Origin: Pedosphaera parvula Ellin514
GTDB taxonomy: Bacteria; Verrucomicrobiota; Verrucomicrobiia; Limisphaerales; Pedosphaeraceae
Assembly (NCBI RefSeq): GCF_000172555.1
Contig: NZ_ABOX02000002.1
Coordinates: forward strand, 1 to 64,000
Length of the DNA: 64,000 bases
Direction of reading: 5' to 3'
Part shown: positions 55,801 to 64,000 of the stretch, one piece after another
How the letters are laid out: each line of letters opens with the position of its first letter
Numbering within the stretch: position 1 is the stretch's first letter
Notes under the pieces: model-generated
The model's database searches: none
The model's input: only the letters and a program-made list of their open reading frames with translations
Told to the model about the DNA's origin: nothing
Translations under genes and position numbers: made by a program

Positions 55801-56363
55801 ACGGTGAGACGGGTGGTGGTGGCGCTTTCGGTGGGTTGCACTTCTACAATGGCAACGACGAGAGGCTGCTCATTGGTAACAATTGGGGGTCGGTGAATTG
55901 GAGCTATGATGCCAATGCCTGGGGGAGCGGGAACATCTCCGATTTCCCAATTTTGCCGGGGGAGTGGCATACCTTTGTGGTGAAGATCGCGTTTATCGCC
56001 GGTGGTCCCGACAACATCTCAGTTTGGTTGGATCCTAATCTGAGCCTGGCTGAGTCTGGTCAGTCGAATGCTCCGGCTGGTATCCTGGCCGATGTCGCTT
56101 TCGACAACATCCACATCCGCGCGGGTAACAACACCGCTTCCGCCTCGTATTCCAACATTGTCATCAGTGCCACTTCGCCTTTCGCCGCGAGCGTGCCACC
56201 AGGCGCGTTGAGCATTCATGGTAAGCAGTTGTCCTGGACTGGCGCTGGCGTGTTGCAACAAGCTTCAGTAGTCACCGGTCCATGGACGGATGCTGCGAAT
56301 CAGTCCAATCCGCAAACGTTGAGTACCGTCAACGCTGCACAGTTCTACCGGCTGCGACAGTAA
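52869..56363 (+). CDS. Large secreted protein with three LamG-like repeats
   Basis: 1164 aa from ATG 52869 (MKKQSINNQ); a longer frame is open upstream but this start has a plausible signal (LVFLAVLLSLSADRAWAQ). An N-terminal ~230-residue module begins TNAFDSASDATYFGLGAP and recurs in the GH31-GH76 protein. Three ~280-residue repeats follow, each with a beta-sandwich (RYSMVFNDLNGEIGGGGGYGGL, WTSLNWSLDAA, LGEWHTFVVRTEYV, CDASFDNIRLRCGNGTASATW) joined by an Ig-like unit (STNSAISVKV-type). The end, SWTGAGVLQQASVVTGPWTD...FYRLRQ, is typical of this phylum. It may bind surface polysaccharide. No catalytic motif found. Confidence 0.8.
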   Translation: MKKQSINNQTLYELSWLRKLLSLVFLAVLLSLSADRAWAQVTNAFDSASDATYFGLGAPNGLDVGGQNGGFGFGPWTFAINTPSGGAGGSFIENNGPSGNSFDLWNTGASASTIATRDFSTPMAAGQSFTISLRFNGLNGADTNRFALLDASGNILFSYWHKGGDNNNGWYSDASNAAGTAVNFPYAFQQFQTFKFTLTSATTYTFTDISSGGGFTGTIANSPVAKFALIRRNGSSAPGGGEDFQFDQFILVSAAPPSFLVSPAAGAMSVPTNATITANIGSGGVPLNTGSVTMKLDANPVAPTVTGDSSVLNVSYTPSLGFANGSSHTVEVVVRDNNAVSYTNTWSFTAGYRALPITLPGPFTTGGGVDLTICTSAGESWLGTNYNNNSSQILYTRFSMVFNDLNGEIGGGGGYGGLQFFLGNTEKLILGNGWTSLNWSLDAAGSQQDLPGPIPVNLGEWHTFVVRTEYVPRGNDNVKVWFDFDFSQTEGNQPNSPYEFTCDASFDNIRLRCGNGTASATWTNIMIAPTASGVGIPVAGPPTFQNISPANGAFSVLTNTAISAKVVIGGNPVSAVSLTLDGAPVTITTSQAAGLITVNGQPSSALSAGSIHNAQLVVTDNTNTKYTNNWSFTTGFNSLPVTLAGPITTGGGNDLTIFSAAGDSWLGANYGNTSSKVLYTRYSMVFNDLNGEIGGGGGYGGLHFMLGNAQQLIVGNGWTSLNWSLDAAASQQDLPGPIPVTLGEWHTIIVRTDYIPGGSDTVKVIFDPEFNKPESQQVNVYTLSADASFDNIRLRCGDGTASATWTNIIIGSSATAVGLAPEAGPTFLNYVPAQAATSVVPNSQISVKALFGSSGINPNAVSMTLDGNPVTPSFTSTPNDLTISYQPPTPFAAGSSHTVAVNLADLNNVPAATTWSFTVDSYPALPITLSGPLSVTGGGAGTTIFSAQNGWLNGNTYLNTNYSGTLYTTFNMEFDNLNGETGGGGAFGGLHFYNGNDERLLIGNNWGSVNWSYDANAWGSGNISDFPILPGEWHTFVVKIAFIAGGPDNISVWLDPNLSLAESGQSNAPAGILADVAFDNIHIRAGNNTASASYSNIVISATSPFAASVPPGALSIHGKQLSWTGAGVLQQASVVTGPWTDAANQSNPQTLSTVNAAQFYRLRQ

Positions 56364-56399
56364 GTACAGCCTAGCTGGTTTGCGGTGGGGATTACTCGA

Positions 56400-56429
56400 A
56401 AGGTGGCGAGGCTTGGACCTCGCCACCTT
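56400..56429. terminator. Terminator-like hairpin after the repeat protein
   Basis: AAGGTGGCGAGG (56400-56411) and CCTCGCCACCTT (56418-56429) form a perfect 12-bp stem with a 6-nt loop, 36 bases after the stop. No T run follows, but the stem is strong and could end the transcript or stabilise its 3' end. Confidence 0.55.
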
Positions 56430-56469
56430 CAAACCTGCGAGCACGGTGTTGGTGTCATTCTGACGTAAT

Positions 56470-57384
56470 ATGAAATTCAGTCATTTGTTTTCTTCAGGAG
56501 GCTCGAAGCAACGCCAAGGTGCGGCAGCGTTCACCTTGATAGAGCTTCTGGTAGTGATCGCAATCATCGCCATTTTAGCCGCATTGTTATTGCCAGCCTT
56601 GTCTTCGGCTAAAAAGCGCGGACAACAGGTAAATTGTTTGAACCTGCAAAAGCAGCTTGCTTTGGCATGGACTATGTACACGGGCGACAACCAGGAACAA
56701 GTGATCGGGTTCAGCACAGTCGCCGGGGCAGCCACTCCCAACTGGCGCATCCAGCCGGATCAAGTGACGGATACTGTTCCCGCCGGGCTGACCGGGACGG
56801 AGGCGGTGAAATGGCTGATTCAGCAGGGTTATCGCAAGCAACCACTTTTCCAATATGCTCCGAACCCGGACATCATGCATTGCCCGGCCGACTTTCGCGT
56901 GAAGGTTCCGAATCACTTTACCTGGACCAGCTATGCCGGGGTGAATGGGTTTGTAGGCGGGGATACCGCCTATCAGGCGCTTCCCGGGTTCATTAACAAA
57001 AGCACCCAGGTACAGCACCCGAGTGAACGCTTCCTGTGGGTGGAGGAATGTGATTCGCAAACGATAAGTGTCAGAGGCATCACGGTGGGAGACAACCTTC
57101 GCACCTGGGATATGAATTCCGGAACGCCCTCTTTGGATTTCAGCGATGCACAATGGGGAGATTCGCCAGCGGCCTTTCATGGCAACAGCAGCACGTTCAA
57201 CTTTGCGGATGGCCATGCAGAAGCGCGCAAGTGGTTGAGTGGGACGGTCGTCACTTTTGCCAACAGCATGAATCCGAGCAAATTCACCATCACGGGCGGT
57301 ACTGAGGGCAATCAGGCTCAGAGTCAGGCCAAGCAGGACTTGTATTATGTCTCGAAACGCTGCCCGACTGTGCTCAATCCGTGA
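56470..57384 (+). CDS. Prepilin-type N-terminal H-X9-DG protein
   Basis: 304 aa. The N-terminus [32 protein letters not shown] is a type IV pilin-like prepilin peptide and helix. [24 protein letters not shown] and [14 protein letters not shown] (H-X9-DG) follow. These proteins are common in Planctomycetota and Verrucomicrobiota and are thought to be secretion-system or surface pseudopilins. It ends overlapping the start of the GH31-GH76 gene by 38 bases. Confidence 0.9.
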   Translation: MKFSHLFSSGGSKQRQGAAAFTLIELLVVIAIIAILAALLLPALSSAKKRGQQVNCLNLQKQLALAWTMYTGDNQEQVIGFSTVAGAATPNWRIQPDQVTDTVPAGLTGTEAVKWLIQQGYRKQPLFQYAPNPDIMHCPADFRVKVPNHFTWTSYAGVNGFVGGDTAYQALPGFINKSTQVQHPSERFLWVEECDSQTISVRGITVGDNLRTWDMNSGTPSLDFSDAQWGDSPAAFHGNSSTFNFADGHAEARKWLSGTVVTFANSMNPSKFTITGGTEGNQAQSQAKQDLYYVSKRCPTVLNP

Positions 57385-60300
57385 CGTCGATGTCGCTTCA
57401 AATTTAGTCGTACCAGCAGCACTACATGAAACCAATTTGAATGCAACCCATCCAGACAAAGAAGTAACCAACCCCAATTCGCCGGGCGTCGAGGCTCATC
57501 CCCGCAGGTGGCGTGGTAATCCTGGGAAATTAGTTGTCGCCCTGGTTGCCATTTTTGTGGCTGCCATCGGCTCAGTTTCAGCACAAGTAACCACCAATGC
57601 CTTTGATGTGGCTTCGAATTATGCCACTTTCGCGGGAAATCAAGGATTCGGCTTTGGCGCCTGGACCATAAACACGCCCGGTGGTGGCAAATATCTCAGC
57701 GCCGACACGCCTCCCTATTTTGGCATCTGGAATAGCGCGGCCAACTCCACTTCGACTGCGATACGGCCCTTCAATGCCGGCTTGGCGGTTGGGCAGACCT
57801 TTTCTGTGCAGCTGCAGATGAATACGTTGGACGGCGCGATCAACAGCAATGGATTCAAACTGCAGAACGCAAATGGCAACACGCTTTTTAGTTACTGGCA
57901 TCAAGGTGGCGACATAGCGGACGGACATTACAGCGATGCCGGAGTTGCGAGCGGCATCGCCACTGGTTTTGCATATGATTATCAGCAGTTGGACTCCTTT
58001 GCCTTCGTCCTGAACAGTCCAACCAACTACACTTTTACCGACTTAACTACGGGAGCAAGTTTCAGTGGAACGTTTTCCGGAGCGTCCATCACACAGGTGA
58101 CATTCTTTCGGGCCAACGGGAATGCCACCCCCAGCAACGGACAGGATTTCAAATTTAACACTTTGGTCATCACCTCGCCGTCGTCTCCTCAAACCAACGA
58201 TGGATCGAGTTTCGTTTACGAGGGGTTCAATTACGCACCCGCCGCAGTCAGCGGCCAACACAACGGCGGTTGGGGTTGGGGCGGAGCCTGGACGAACGCC
58301 GCTGGCAATGCGCTGTATTTTGATCTCGGCAATCTGATAGGTGAGTCAAACGCTCCGGCTCCATACGACGCTTACTCAATTGGCAACCATCTGCGCGGAT
58401 ATGGGGGCAGCCGCGTTGGACGTCTTCTGGATTGTTCGACCAACGGAGTGTTTGCTCAGAACGGCTACTTGAATGCCAATGGCGATATTGGCGCGGCGGG
58501 CAAAACAATTTACCTCAGCTTCCTGCAGCAGCCCGGGGTGACTTCAAAGTTTTACGAATTTGAATTCCACCGCAACGATTTCAGTGACGCAGGGCGCATC
58601 GCGGGCATCGGCAATGACACGGCCACCACAGATGTCAATTTCCGCGCACCCGGCAACACGCATCTGAGTCTCGGCCAGGGCGACACGGCGGTGGATTTTT
58701 ATGTCGTGCGCATTGATTTCCACGGCGGCAATGACGACGTGCGGGTTTATCGCAACCCCACATCATTGACCGAGCCCGCCGTTCCTACATTGACTCGTCT
58801 GGGTACAGGTGACCTCTCGTTTGATCGCCTCTGCGTTGGAGTGTGGGACAATTTCGTCGCCGTTGACGAGATTCGCATTGGCTCCGCGTGGACAAATGTC
58901 ATTGGCTTGGCGTCCATCGTGACTGGCAGCGTGGAGACGGTGGCCATCACCAACTCGATGCTGATCGGGCAGGGGATCGCAGCCTTTGTTCCGGCTGGTT
59001 ACGACTCCAACAAAGTGCCATCGATGTCGTTGGTCTCCGAACCGGTTTCGACCGGGGTGTTGCCGGTGAATTGGTCCCTCGTTCCGCAGTTCAGGGTGGT
59101 GAATAGCAACGCCAGTGCTTCCATCTCGGTTCCGGCGGGCACAAGTCTTTACGGTGGAGGCGAAGTTTCCGGCCCGCTGCTACGCAATGGTCAGACCATT
59201 GAAATCTGGAATACGGACACTGCTGGTTGGACGACTGACTATTTGCGTCGCATGTATCAAGCGCACCCGTGGGTGTTGGGTGTGCGCTCGAACGGCACGG
59301 CGTTCGGCGTATTGTTCGACAGCACCTATAAAGCAACACTGACGACGGCAGATGATCGGATCGTTTACAAGAGTCATGGTCCGTTGTTTCGAGTCTTCGT
59401 CATTGACCGTGCGACGCCGCAAGCCGTGTTGCAAGGCTTGGCTGAGTTGACCGGCACGATTTCCATGCCACCACTCTGGGCTTTGGGCTATCACCAGTCG
59501 CGCTTCAGTTATTCGCCCGCGTCACAAGTTCAAGGCATTGCGAACGGTTTCCTGACCAACCAGATTCCCTGCGACACCATTTGGCTGGACATCGGCTACA
59601 TGAACAACAACCGGGATTTCACGATCAGCCCAGGCGGCTTTCCGAACATGCCGTCCCTGACCACGTCGCTGCACAACAATGGTTTTCACGTCGTGCCCAT
59701 CCTCGACCCTTCTATCGCGGTGGATTCGAGCTACTTCGTTTATCAATCGGGGACGGCGAGCAACATCTGGGTGCAAACCTCGAGTGGCCAGACGTATCAG
59801 GGGAACTCCACGCCGGGTTCTGCTGTGTGGCCCGACTTCACGATACCTTCCGCCCGAAGTTGGTGGACGGGGCTCTGCAAAAATTTCGTGACGAATGGAA
59901 TGGACGGCATTTGGATCGACATGAACGAACCTGAGGCGAACAACGCACTCACCGCTTTGAATACGATGCCCTACGACAACTGGCATCGCGGTGGTGGTGG
60001 ACTGCCCGCTGGCTCGCATCTGCAATATCACAACACCTACGGTGCACTTGAATCCGGAGCGACCTACGATGGTTTGATTGACGCCAATCCAAATCGCCGT
60101 CCGTTCGTTTTGACTCGCGCAAGCTTTATTGGCGGACAGCGCTACGCAGCCACATGGACTGGCGACAATGTTTCCTCCTCGAACAACATGGTGATCTCCG
60201 TTCCCATGTCATTGACGCTTGGGTTATCCGGCCAGCCGTTTAGCGGACCGGACATCGGCGGGTTCATCGGCAATGCCACGGAAGACTTATGGGGCAATTG

Positions 60301-63118
60301 GATTGGCTTCGGTGCTTTCTTCCCGTTCGCTCGCGGCCATGCGACAGCTGGCTCGAATCAGAAGGAGCCATGGGCATTTGGGCAGACCGTGGAGAACGCC
60401 GCCCGCATTGCGCTGCAGCGTCGCTACCGTTTGCTCCCCTATCTCTACACGCAGTTTTACAATAGCTCGCAGACGGGCATCCCGATTATGCAACCGGTTT
60501 TCTTCGCCGATCCTGCTGACCTCTCTCTGCGCGCAGAACAACAGGCCTTTCTGCTGGGTTCGGATGTGCTGGTCATTCCGGCATTTGCCCAAAACGCAAC
60601 ACTCCCCAAAGGCGTCTGGCGACCGTTGTCGCTCGTCCCTGGCGACACTGGACCATATCAAGCCGAACTGAAGATTCGGGGTGGAGCAATCCTTCCGCTC
60701 GGAAGCGTGGTGCAGAACACGACCCAAAACATGTTCAATCCGCTTACGCTGGTCGTGTGCCTCGATTCCAACGGTCAGGCGTCGGGAACGTTGTATCGCG
60801 ACGCAGGCGATGGCTGGGGATTCCAGTCGGGTGATTACAAGCTTCAGACCTTTACGGCTCAGCAGAACGGCAACTTCGTAACCGTGCAGCTCGGCAATCA
60901 ACAAGGGAACTACGCTGTCGCCAACACGCCGGTGGACGTTCAAGTCATCACGAGCAATGGAACATTTTTCGCGACCGGCACGATTGGCTCGGGAATTACA
61001 GTGCCGATGGATGCGCGGTCAGCCCGTGCCGAAGCCGCGTTCGATGCCTATAACACGGCGTTCTATGCGGTAATTGATGCCGGCAAGGCGCATTACACCG
61101 TGAGCCAGTATGATCCGGCCAGCGGTGCCAATTACTTTTGGGGTCAGGTGGAGGAAATCGAGGGGGCGATTGATGCTTACGAACGCAATCCCAATCCGAA
61201 CAATCTTTCGATCGTCACCAATTTATTGAACGGCTTCAGTAACGACAATGGAACGAACTGGTCCGGGAACATCTACAACGACGACATCATGTGGGCCTGC
61301 ATCGCGTATTTGCGCGGTTATCAAATCAGCGGCGTCACCCAGTACCGTTCCATCGCCAAGTTTAATTTCGATCTCGTTTATTCGCGCGGGTGGGATTTGT
61401 TGTTCGGCGGCGGCTTGTACTGGACCACTGCCAAGGCTGAGAAAAATGCGTGCATCAATGGACCTGCAGCCATCGTATCCTATCTTCTCTACCAAACCCT
61501 GGGCGACACGAATTACCTGACCAAAGCCCAGAGCATCTTCAACTGGGAGAAAACCAAATTGTATAACCCAATGAATGGTGCGGTTTACGACAACATTGCC
61601 ACGAATGGCACGATCAACACCTGGAGCAGCACCTACAATCAAGGCACATTCGTCGGTGCGGCGGATTATCTCGGTGACATCACCAATGCGATGCTTGCCT
61701 CGACTTACACGAAGAACAATTTGGGAAGTCCCGATTCGAGCGGCTATAACATCTTGTTCGAATATGACCCGGACAACAATAATTCCGGGTTCAATGGCAT
61801 CGGCATCCGGTGGATTGCGAAGTTCATGAAGAACCGCAATTTCCAGTATTTATACCTGCCGTGGTTGCAAGCTAACGCGGATGCCGCGTGGAATATGCGT
61901 CGCGCCTCGGACAACCTTTCATGGTGTCAGTGGCTGCATCAAACCCCGGTCGCGAGCAACCTGTTATCCTGGGATTGCATCAGTTCAATGGTGGCGTTGC
62001 AGGTGGTGCCGGACTCCTCCAATAGCCTTGCGCCCGTTTTCACGGTTCAGCCTTCCGATCAGGTTAGTGCAGCAGGTAATGCCGTCGAATTAAGTGCCTT
62101 TGCCACGAACGGCGCCTCGATCTCGTATCAATGGTATCATGGGAACAATCCGATTCCCGGAGCGACGAACACCGATCTGGTGCTCTTTAGCGTCACCTCC
62201 GACGATACCGGTCAGTATTGGGTCGTGGCCTCCAACGCTGCCGCCAGCGCTTACAGTCAGGTAGCCAACCTCTATCTTCTCGGCAATACAAACGGTCTTC
62301 TCGTCCAGGACTCCGCCACCAATTACAACCCCGCGATTGGTTTTACCGGCAATCAGGGGGTCGGCTTCGCACCGTGGGTGCTGAGCACCAGCGGTGGCGG
62401 TGCTTACATCAACAGCGGCACGCTCTTGTTCAGCCTTTGGAACAGCACCTCCAATTCACAGTCCACGGCCACCCGCAGTTTCAATCTGCCCATGCCGGTC
62501 GGCATTACCTTTTGGGTGCAGCTTCAAATGAACACCCTGGACACCGCCGTTAATAAAAACGGATTTGAACTTGAAGATGCCAACGGCAACACGCTCTTCA
62601 GTTACTGGCATCAAGGTGATGACAATGCCAATGGCCATTACTCGGATGCCCTCACCAGCAACGGGACAGCCGCCGGCTTTGCGTATGACTATGGCCAATT
62701 GGACAGTTTCAAGTTCACCCTTACCAGTCCGACCAACTACATCTTTTACGATCTGACGACCGCAAAAAGCTTCAGCGGCAGGATTTCAAACGCACCCGTC
62801 AGCCGGGTGACGTTCTATCGGTCCAACGGGGCGGGGACTCCCAGTGGTGGACAGGATTTCAAGTTCACCAATCTGGCCATCACAACCAGTCCGTCCACAC
62901 CGAGTCCGTCTGTGGTGTTGGTGGATAAGACTACGGTGGGCTGGAATTTTCATTTCCCGGTTGCGCCGGGTTACAGTTACCGATTCCAGCATGCGACCAA
63001 TGTGAGTGGTCCGTGGACGGATTTGGGCACGTTGATCGGTCCAGCTACAGGGATTGCTGAGTTCATCGATACCAACTCCTCCGCACCGCAATCGTTCTAC
63101 CGCACGGTCACACCGTAG
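57347..63118 (+). CDS. Multi-domain secreted GH31-GH76 enzyme
   Basis: 1923 aa from ATG 57347; a TTG at 57437 is also possible, and a signal ([21 protein letters not shown]) lies at ~62-82. An N-terminal LamG-like module ([17 protein letters not shown]), a second beta module, then a GH31 domain: [26 protein letters not shown] (nucleophile Asp858) and TWTGDN (acid/base Asp940), with [11 protein letters not shown]76-like domain follows: [16 protein letters not shown] with the Asp1312-Asp1313 pair, [13 protein letters not shown], and WCQWLHQTP. After it come an Ig-like domain ([11 protein letters not shown]), another LamG-like module and the GPWTDLGT tail. GH31 acts on alpha-glucosides and GH76 on alpha-1,6-mannan; the fusion would attack mixed or branched alpha-linked glycans outside the cell. 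Confidence 0.85.
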   Translation: MSRNAARLCSIRDVDVASNLVVPAALHETNLNATHPDKEVTNPNSPGVEAHPRRWRGNPGKLVVALVAIFVAAIGSVSAQVTTNAFDVASNYATFAGNQGFGFGAWTINTPGGGKYLSADTPPYFGIWNSAANSTSTAIRPFNAGLAVGQTFSVQLQMNTLDGAINSNGFKLQNANGNTLFSYWHQGGDIADGHYSDAGVASGIATGFAYDYQQLDSFAFVLNSPTNYTFTDLTTGASFSGTFSGASITQVTFFRANGNATPSNGQDFKFNTLVITSPSSPQTNDGSSFVYEGFNYAPAAVSGQHNGGWGWGGAWTNAAGNALYFDLGNLIGESNAPAPYDAYSIGNHLRGYGGSRVGRLLDCSTNGVFAQNGYLNANGDIGAAGKTIYLSFLQQPGVTSKFYEFEFHRNDFSDAGRIAGIGNDTATTDVNFRAPGNTHLSLGQGDTAVDFYVVRIDFHGGNDDVRVYRNPTSLTEPAVPTLTRLGTGDLSFDRLCVGVWDNFVAVDEIRIGSAWTNVIGLASIVTGSVETVAITNSMLIGQGIAAFVPAGYDSNKVPSMSLVSEPVSTGVLPVNWSLVPQFRVVNSNASASISVPAGTSLYGGGEVSGPLLRNGQTIEIWNTDTAGWTTDYLRRMYQAHPWVLGVRSNGTAFGVLFDSTYKATLTTADDRIVYKSHGPLFRVFVIDRATPQAVLQGLAELTGTISMPPLWALGYHQSRFSYSPASQVQGIANGFLTNQIPCDTIWLDIGYMNNNRDFTISPGGFPNMPSLTTSLHNNGFHVVPILDPSIAVDSSYFVYQSGTASNIWVQTSSGQTYQGNSTPGSAVWPDFTIPSARSWWTGLCKNFVTNGMDGIWIDMNEPEANNALTALNTMPYDNWHRGGGGLPAGSHLQYHNTYGALESGATYDGLIDANPNRRPFVLTRASFIGGQRYAATWTGDNVSSSNNMVISVPMSLTLGLSGQPFSGPDIGGFIGNATEDLWGNWIGFGAFFPFARGHATAGSNQKEPWAFGQTVENAARIALQRRYRLLPYLYTQFYNSSQTGIPIMQPVFFADPADLSLRAEQQAFLLGSDVLVIPAFAQNATLPKGVWRPLSLVPGDTGPYQAELKIRGGAILPLGSVVQNTTQNMFNPLTLVVCLDSNGQASGTLYRDAGDGWGFQSGDYKLQTFTAQQNGNFVTVQLGNQQGNYAVANTPVDVQVITSNGTFFATGTIGSGITVPMDARSARAEAAFDAYNTAFYAVIDAGKAHYTVSQYDPASGANYFWGQVEEIEGAIDAYERNPNPNNLSIVTNLLNGFSNDNGTNWSGNIYNDDIMWACIAYLRGYQISGVTQYRSIAKFNFDLVYSRGWDLLFGGGLYWTTAKAEKNACINGPAAIVSYLLYQTLGDTNYLTKAQSIFNWEKTKLYNPMNGAVYDNIATNGTINTWSSTYNQGTFVGAADYLGDITNAMLASTYTKNNLGSPDSSGYNILFEYDPDNNNSGFNGIGIRWIAKFMKNRNFQYLYLPWLQANADAAWNMRRASDNLSWCQWLHQTPVASNLLSWDCISSMVALQVVPDSSNSLAPVFTVQPSDQVSAAGNAVELSAFATNGASISYQWYHGNNPIPGATNTDLVLFSVTSDDTGQYWVVASNAAASAYSQVANLYLLGNTNGLLVQDSATNYNPAIGFTGNQGVGFAPWVLSTSGGGAYINSGTLLFSLWNSTSNSQSTATRSFNLPMPVGITFWVQLQMNTLDTAVNKNGFELEDANGNTLFSYWHQGDDNANGHYSDALTSNGTAAGFAYDYGQLDSFKFTLTSPTNYIFYDLTTAKSFSGRISNAPVSRVTFYRSNGAGTPSGGQDFKFTNLAITTSPSTPSPSVVLVDKTTVGWNFHFPVAPGYSYRFQHATNVSGPWTDLGTLIGPATGIAEFIDTNSSAPQSFYRTVTP

Positions 63119-63261
63119 AATTGCTTCAACGGGAGCGCGATGTAGCCTGGAAGCGCACCGCTTGACGATCCGAAGTAGTTGCGACGACCACTCCCATAGT
63201 TTGTGGTTAACGGATTGTAACCATTGAAGGAGTAACTTGAGTAGTTCGCGAAGGCTTCACG

Positions 63262-63432
63262 ATGACGGCTGCAGGCTATCAAAGACTCCTGGCCAGTCCG
63301 GACATCGAGGCAGCGACCAGGACCAGGCTGCTCCAGGAATATGCCAGCCTGAATCCCTTTGAGTTGAAGAAATGCATTGAACAAAAACTCAAGAACTTCT
63401 TCACTCTGCTCGGCAACCTGGATCGTGAGTAA
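63262..63432 (+). pseudogene. C-terminal remnant of a DDE-type transposase/integrase
   Basis: The frame reads TAAGYQRLLASPDIEAATRTRLLQEYASLNPFELKKCIEQKLKNFFTLL before a stop. This resembles the C-terminal tail of integrase-core transposases (YQRLL-S-V...LR-Q...LNP--LKR-I). No catalytic DDE residues remain. The minus strand over 63119-63230 has a Tyr/Ser/Gly-rich frame (ANYSSYSFNGYNPLTTNY) that I could not place. Confidence 0.5.
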
Positions 63433-63582
63433 ATGAAGACCTGACGGTCTCCGCCTCCGGTAACCTTTATCCGTGAGTCAACTCGCCGTAGTGAGTTGCT
63501 TCTTTAAATTTAGGGCCAGTGATCAAGCTAGGGAAAACTTAATCGACCAAAGACGAAATCGAAATTGGAAATTAAATCAAAA

Positions 63583-64000
63583 ATGACGTATCGACTTCGT
63601 CGCTGTAGCAATGTGCCGCCATTACGAGCAGAGTGGAATGATCCAGCCTGGCTGGCCGCAGAGACAGCGGAAGTGGGTTGCTTTCACCCTCAAAGCAGCA
63701 ATCACCGGCCGCGCACATTTGTCCGGTTAATGTGCGACGACGAAAATCTGCATGGCATTTTCAAGGTGGAGGATCGCTATGTCCGATGCATCCGGGAGAA
63801 CTATTTTGACGATGTTTGGAAGGATAGTTGCGTGGAATGTTTTATTCAACCGAAACCAGGCGGTGGGTATTTCAATTTTGAATTCAATTGCGGTGGAGCG
63901 CATCTTTGCTGTTATATTACGGATTGGAAATTAAAGAACGGTTGGTTTACCCAGGCGGTCAAACTGCCTGCTGTCATTGGCGGAAAAATTCTGGTTAAAT
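63583..64000 (+). CDS. CBM9-like protein (3' partial)
   Basis: The frame opens at ATG 63583 and runs off the window, giving 139 residues. Motifs such as LRAEWNDPAWLAAETAEVG, FVRLMCDDENLHGIFKVEDRYVRCI and DDVWKDSCVECFIQPKPGGGYFNFEFN match carbohydrate-binding family 9-like domains (CBM9), in which WKDSCVE-x-F resembles the conserved W-D--vEvf segment. No signal peptide is seen at the chosen start. It may act with the neighbouring polysaccharide genes. Its full length is unknown. Confidence 0.75.
   Translation, partial: MTYRLRRCSNVPPLRAEWNDPAWLAAETAEVGCFHPQSSNHRPRTFVRLMCDDENLHGIFKVEDRYVRCIRENYFDDVWKDSCVECFIQPKPGGGYFNFEFNCGGAHLCCYITDWKLKNGWFTQAVKLPAVIGGKILVK

Noticed and set aside
63097-63384. 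Minus-strand 95-codon frame with a Tyr/Ser/Gly-rich end
   Set aside because: It overlaps the end of the GH31-GH76 gene and the transposase remnant. The amino acid pattern could be chance; no relative was recognised.

Overview
The window looks like a chromosome segment of a soil- or plant-associated Verrucomicrobiota bacterium, probably Pedosphaera/Limisphaerales-like. This is inferred from gene style only: H-X9-DG prepilin-like proteins, a Ser/Thr kinase beside an ECF sigma factor, very large secreted glycoside hydrolases ending in a GPWTD...FYR-type tail, YtcJ-like amidohydrolases, and many gene remnants. No 16S or marker gene is present to confirm it.

Layout. 1-10.3 kb is ordinary chromosome: the end of a GH25 muramidase/beta-propeller protein, a DUF4259 protein, a SnoaL-like protein, a macro-domain hydrolase, a TAT-exported Gfo/Idh/MocA oxidoreductase, two secreted proteins of unknown role, a frameshifted HpnA-like epimerase, a TPR protein and mtnA (methionine salvage). 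It ends in a tRNA-Cys(GCA).

10402-30438 is an integrative element of about 20 kb inserted in that tRNA gene. The last 22 nt of the tRNA are repeated exactly at 30417-30438, a tyrosine recombinase lies just inside the left end, and a 28-nt near-perfect direct repeat sits inside each end. Its cargo is a tight nine-gene co-oriented run (13295-29386): a TssK-like baseplate protein, a large P-loop GTPase, a membrane coiled-coil protein resembling GTPase partners, a Trp-rich unknown, a CbbX/SpoVK-type AAA+ ATPase, a 1022-aa unknown, a gene split by an in-frame amber stop, a VgrG-like spike with an OB domain and beta-needle tail, and a PAAR-like (DUF4280) protein carrying a papain-fold/NlpC-like cysteine hydrolase domain. 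I see no sheath, inner tube, ClpV, TssM or immunity gene. This is the best candidate for an undescribed system: a T6SS-related or contractile-derived effector-delivery (or conflict) machine whose energy module is a GTPase plus a CbbX-like ATPase. Both ends of the element hold gene scraps (RCC1 and PLD-nuclease pieces on the left, prepilin and LuxR regulator remnants on the right).

30.4-36.4 kb holds degenerate sequence, a TPR-Ser/Thr kinase with an ECF sigma factor, and a broken prepilin-like gene. 36.5-50 kb is a co-directional catabolic/detoxification cluster: nitroreductase, an alpha/beta hydrolase remnant, a membrane protein, an SDR, an isochorismatase-like hydrolase, two YtcJ-like amidohydrolases, a tandem alpha/beta-hydrolase fusion, two exported proteins, an ABM-domain membrane protein, DoxX and an alginate-export-type porin. 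The first two genes carry homologous 145-nt leaders with a stem supported by compensatory changes. A NarL-type two-component pair follows (50.4-52.6 kb).

52.8-64 kb is polysaccharide-related: a secreted triple-repeat protein, an H-X9-DG prepilin-like protein, a 1923-aa GH31-GH76 fusion, a transposase remnant, and the start of a CBM9-like protein running off the window.

All family names rest on motif reading by eye; no database or structure search was run.
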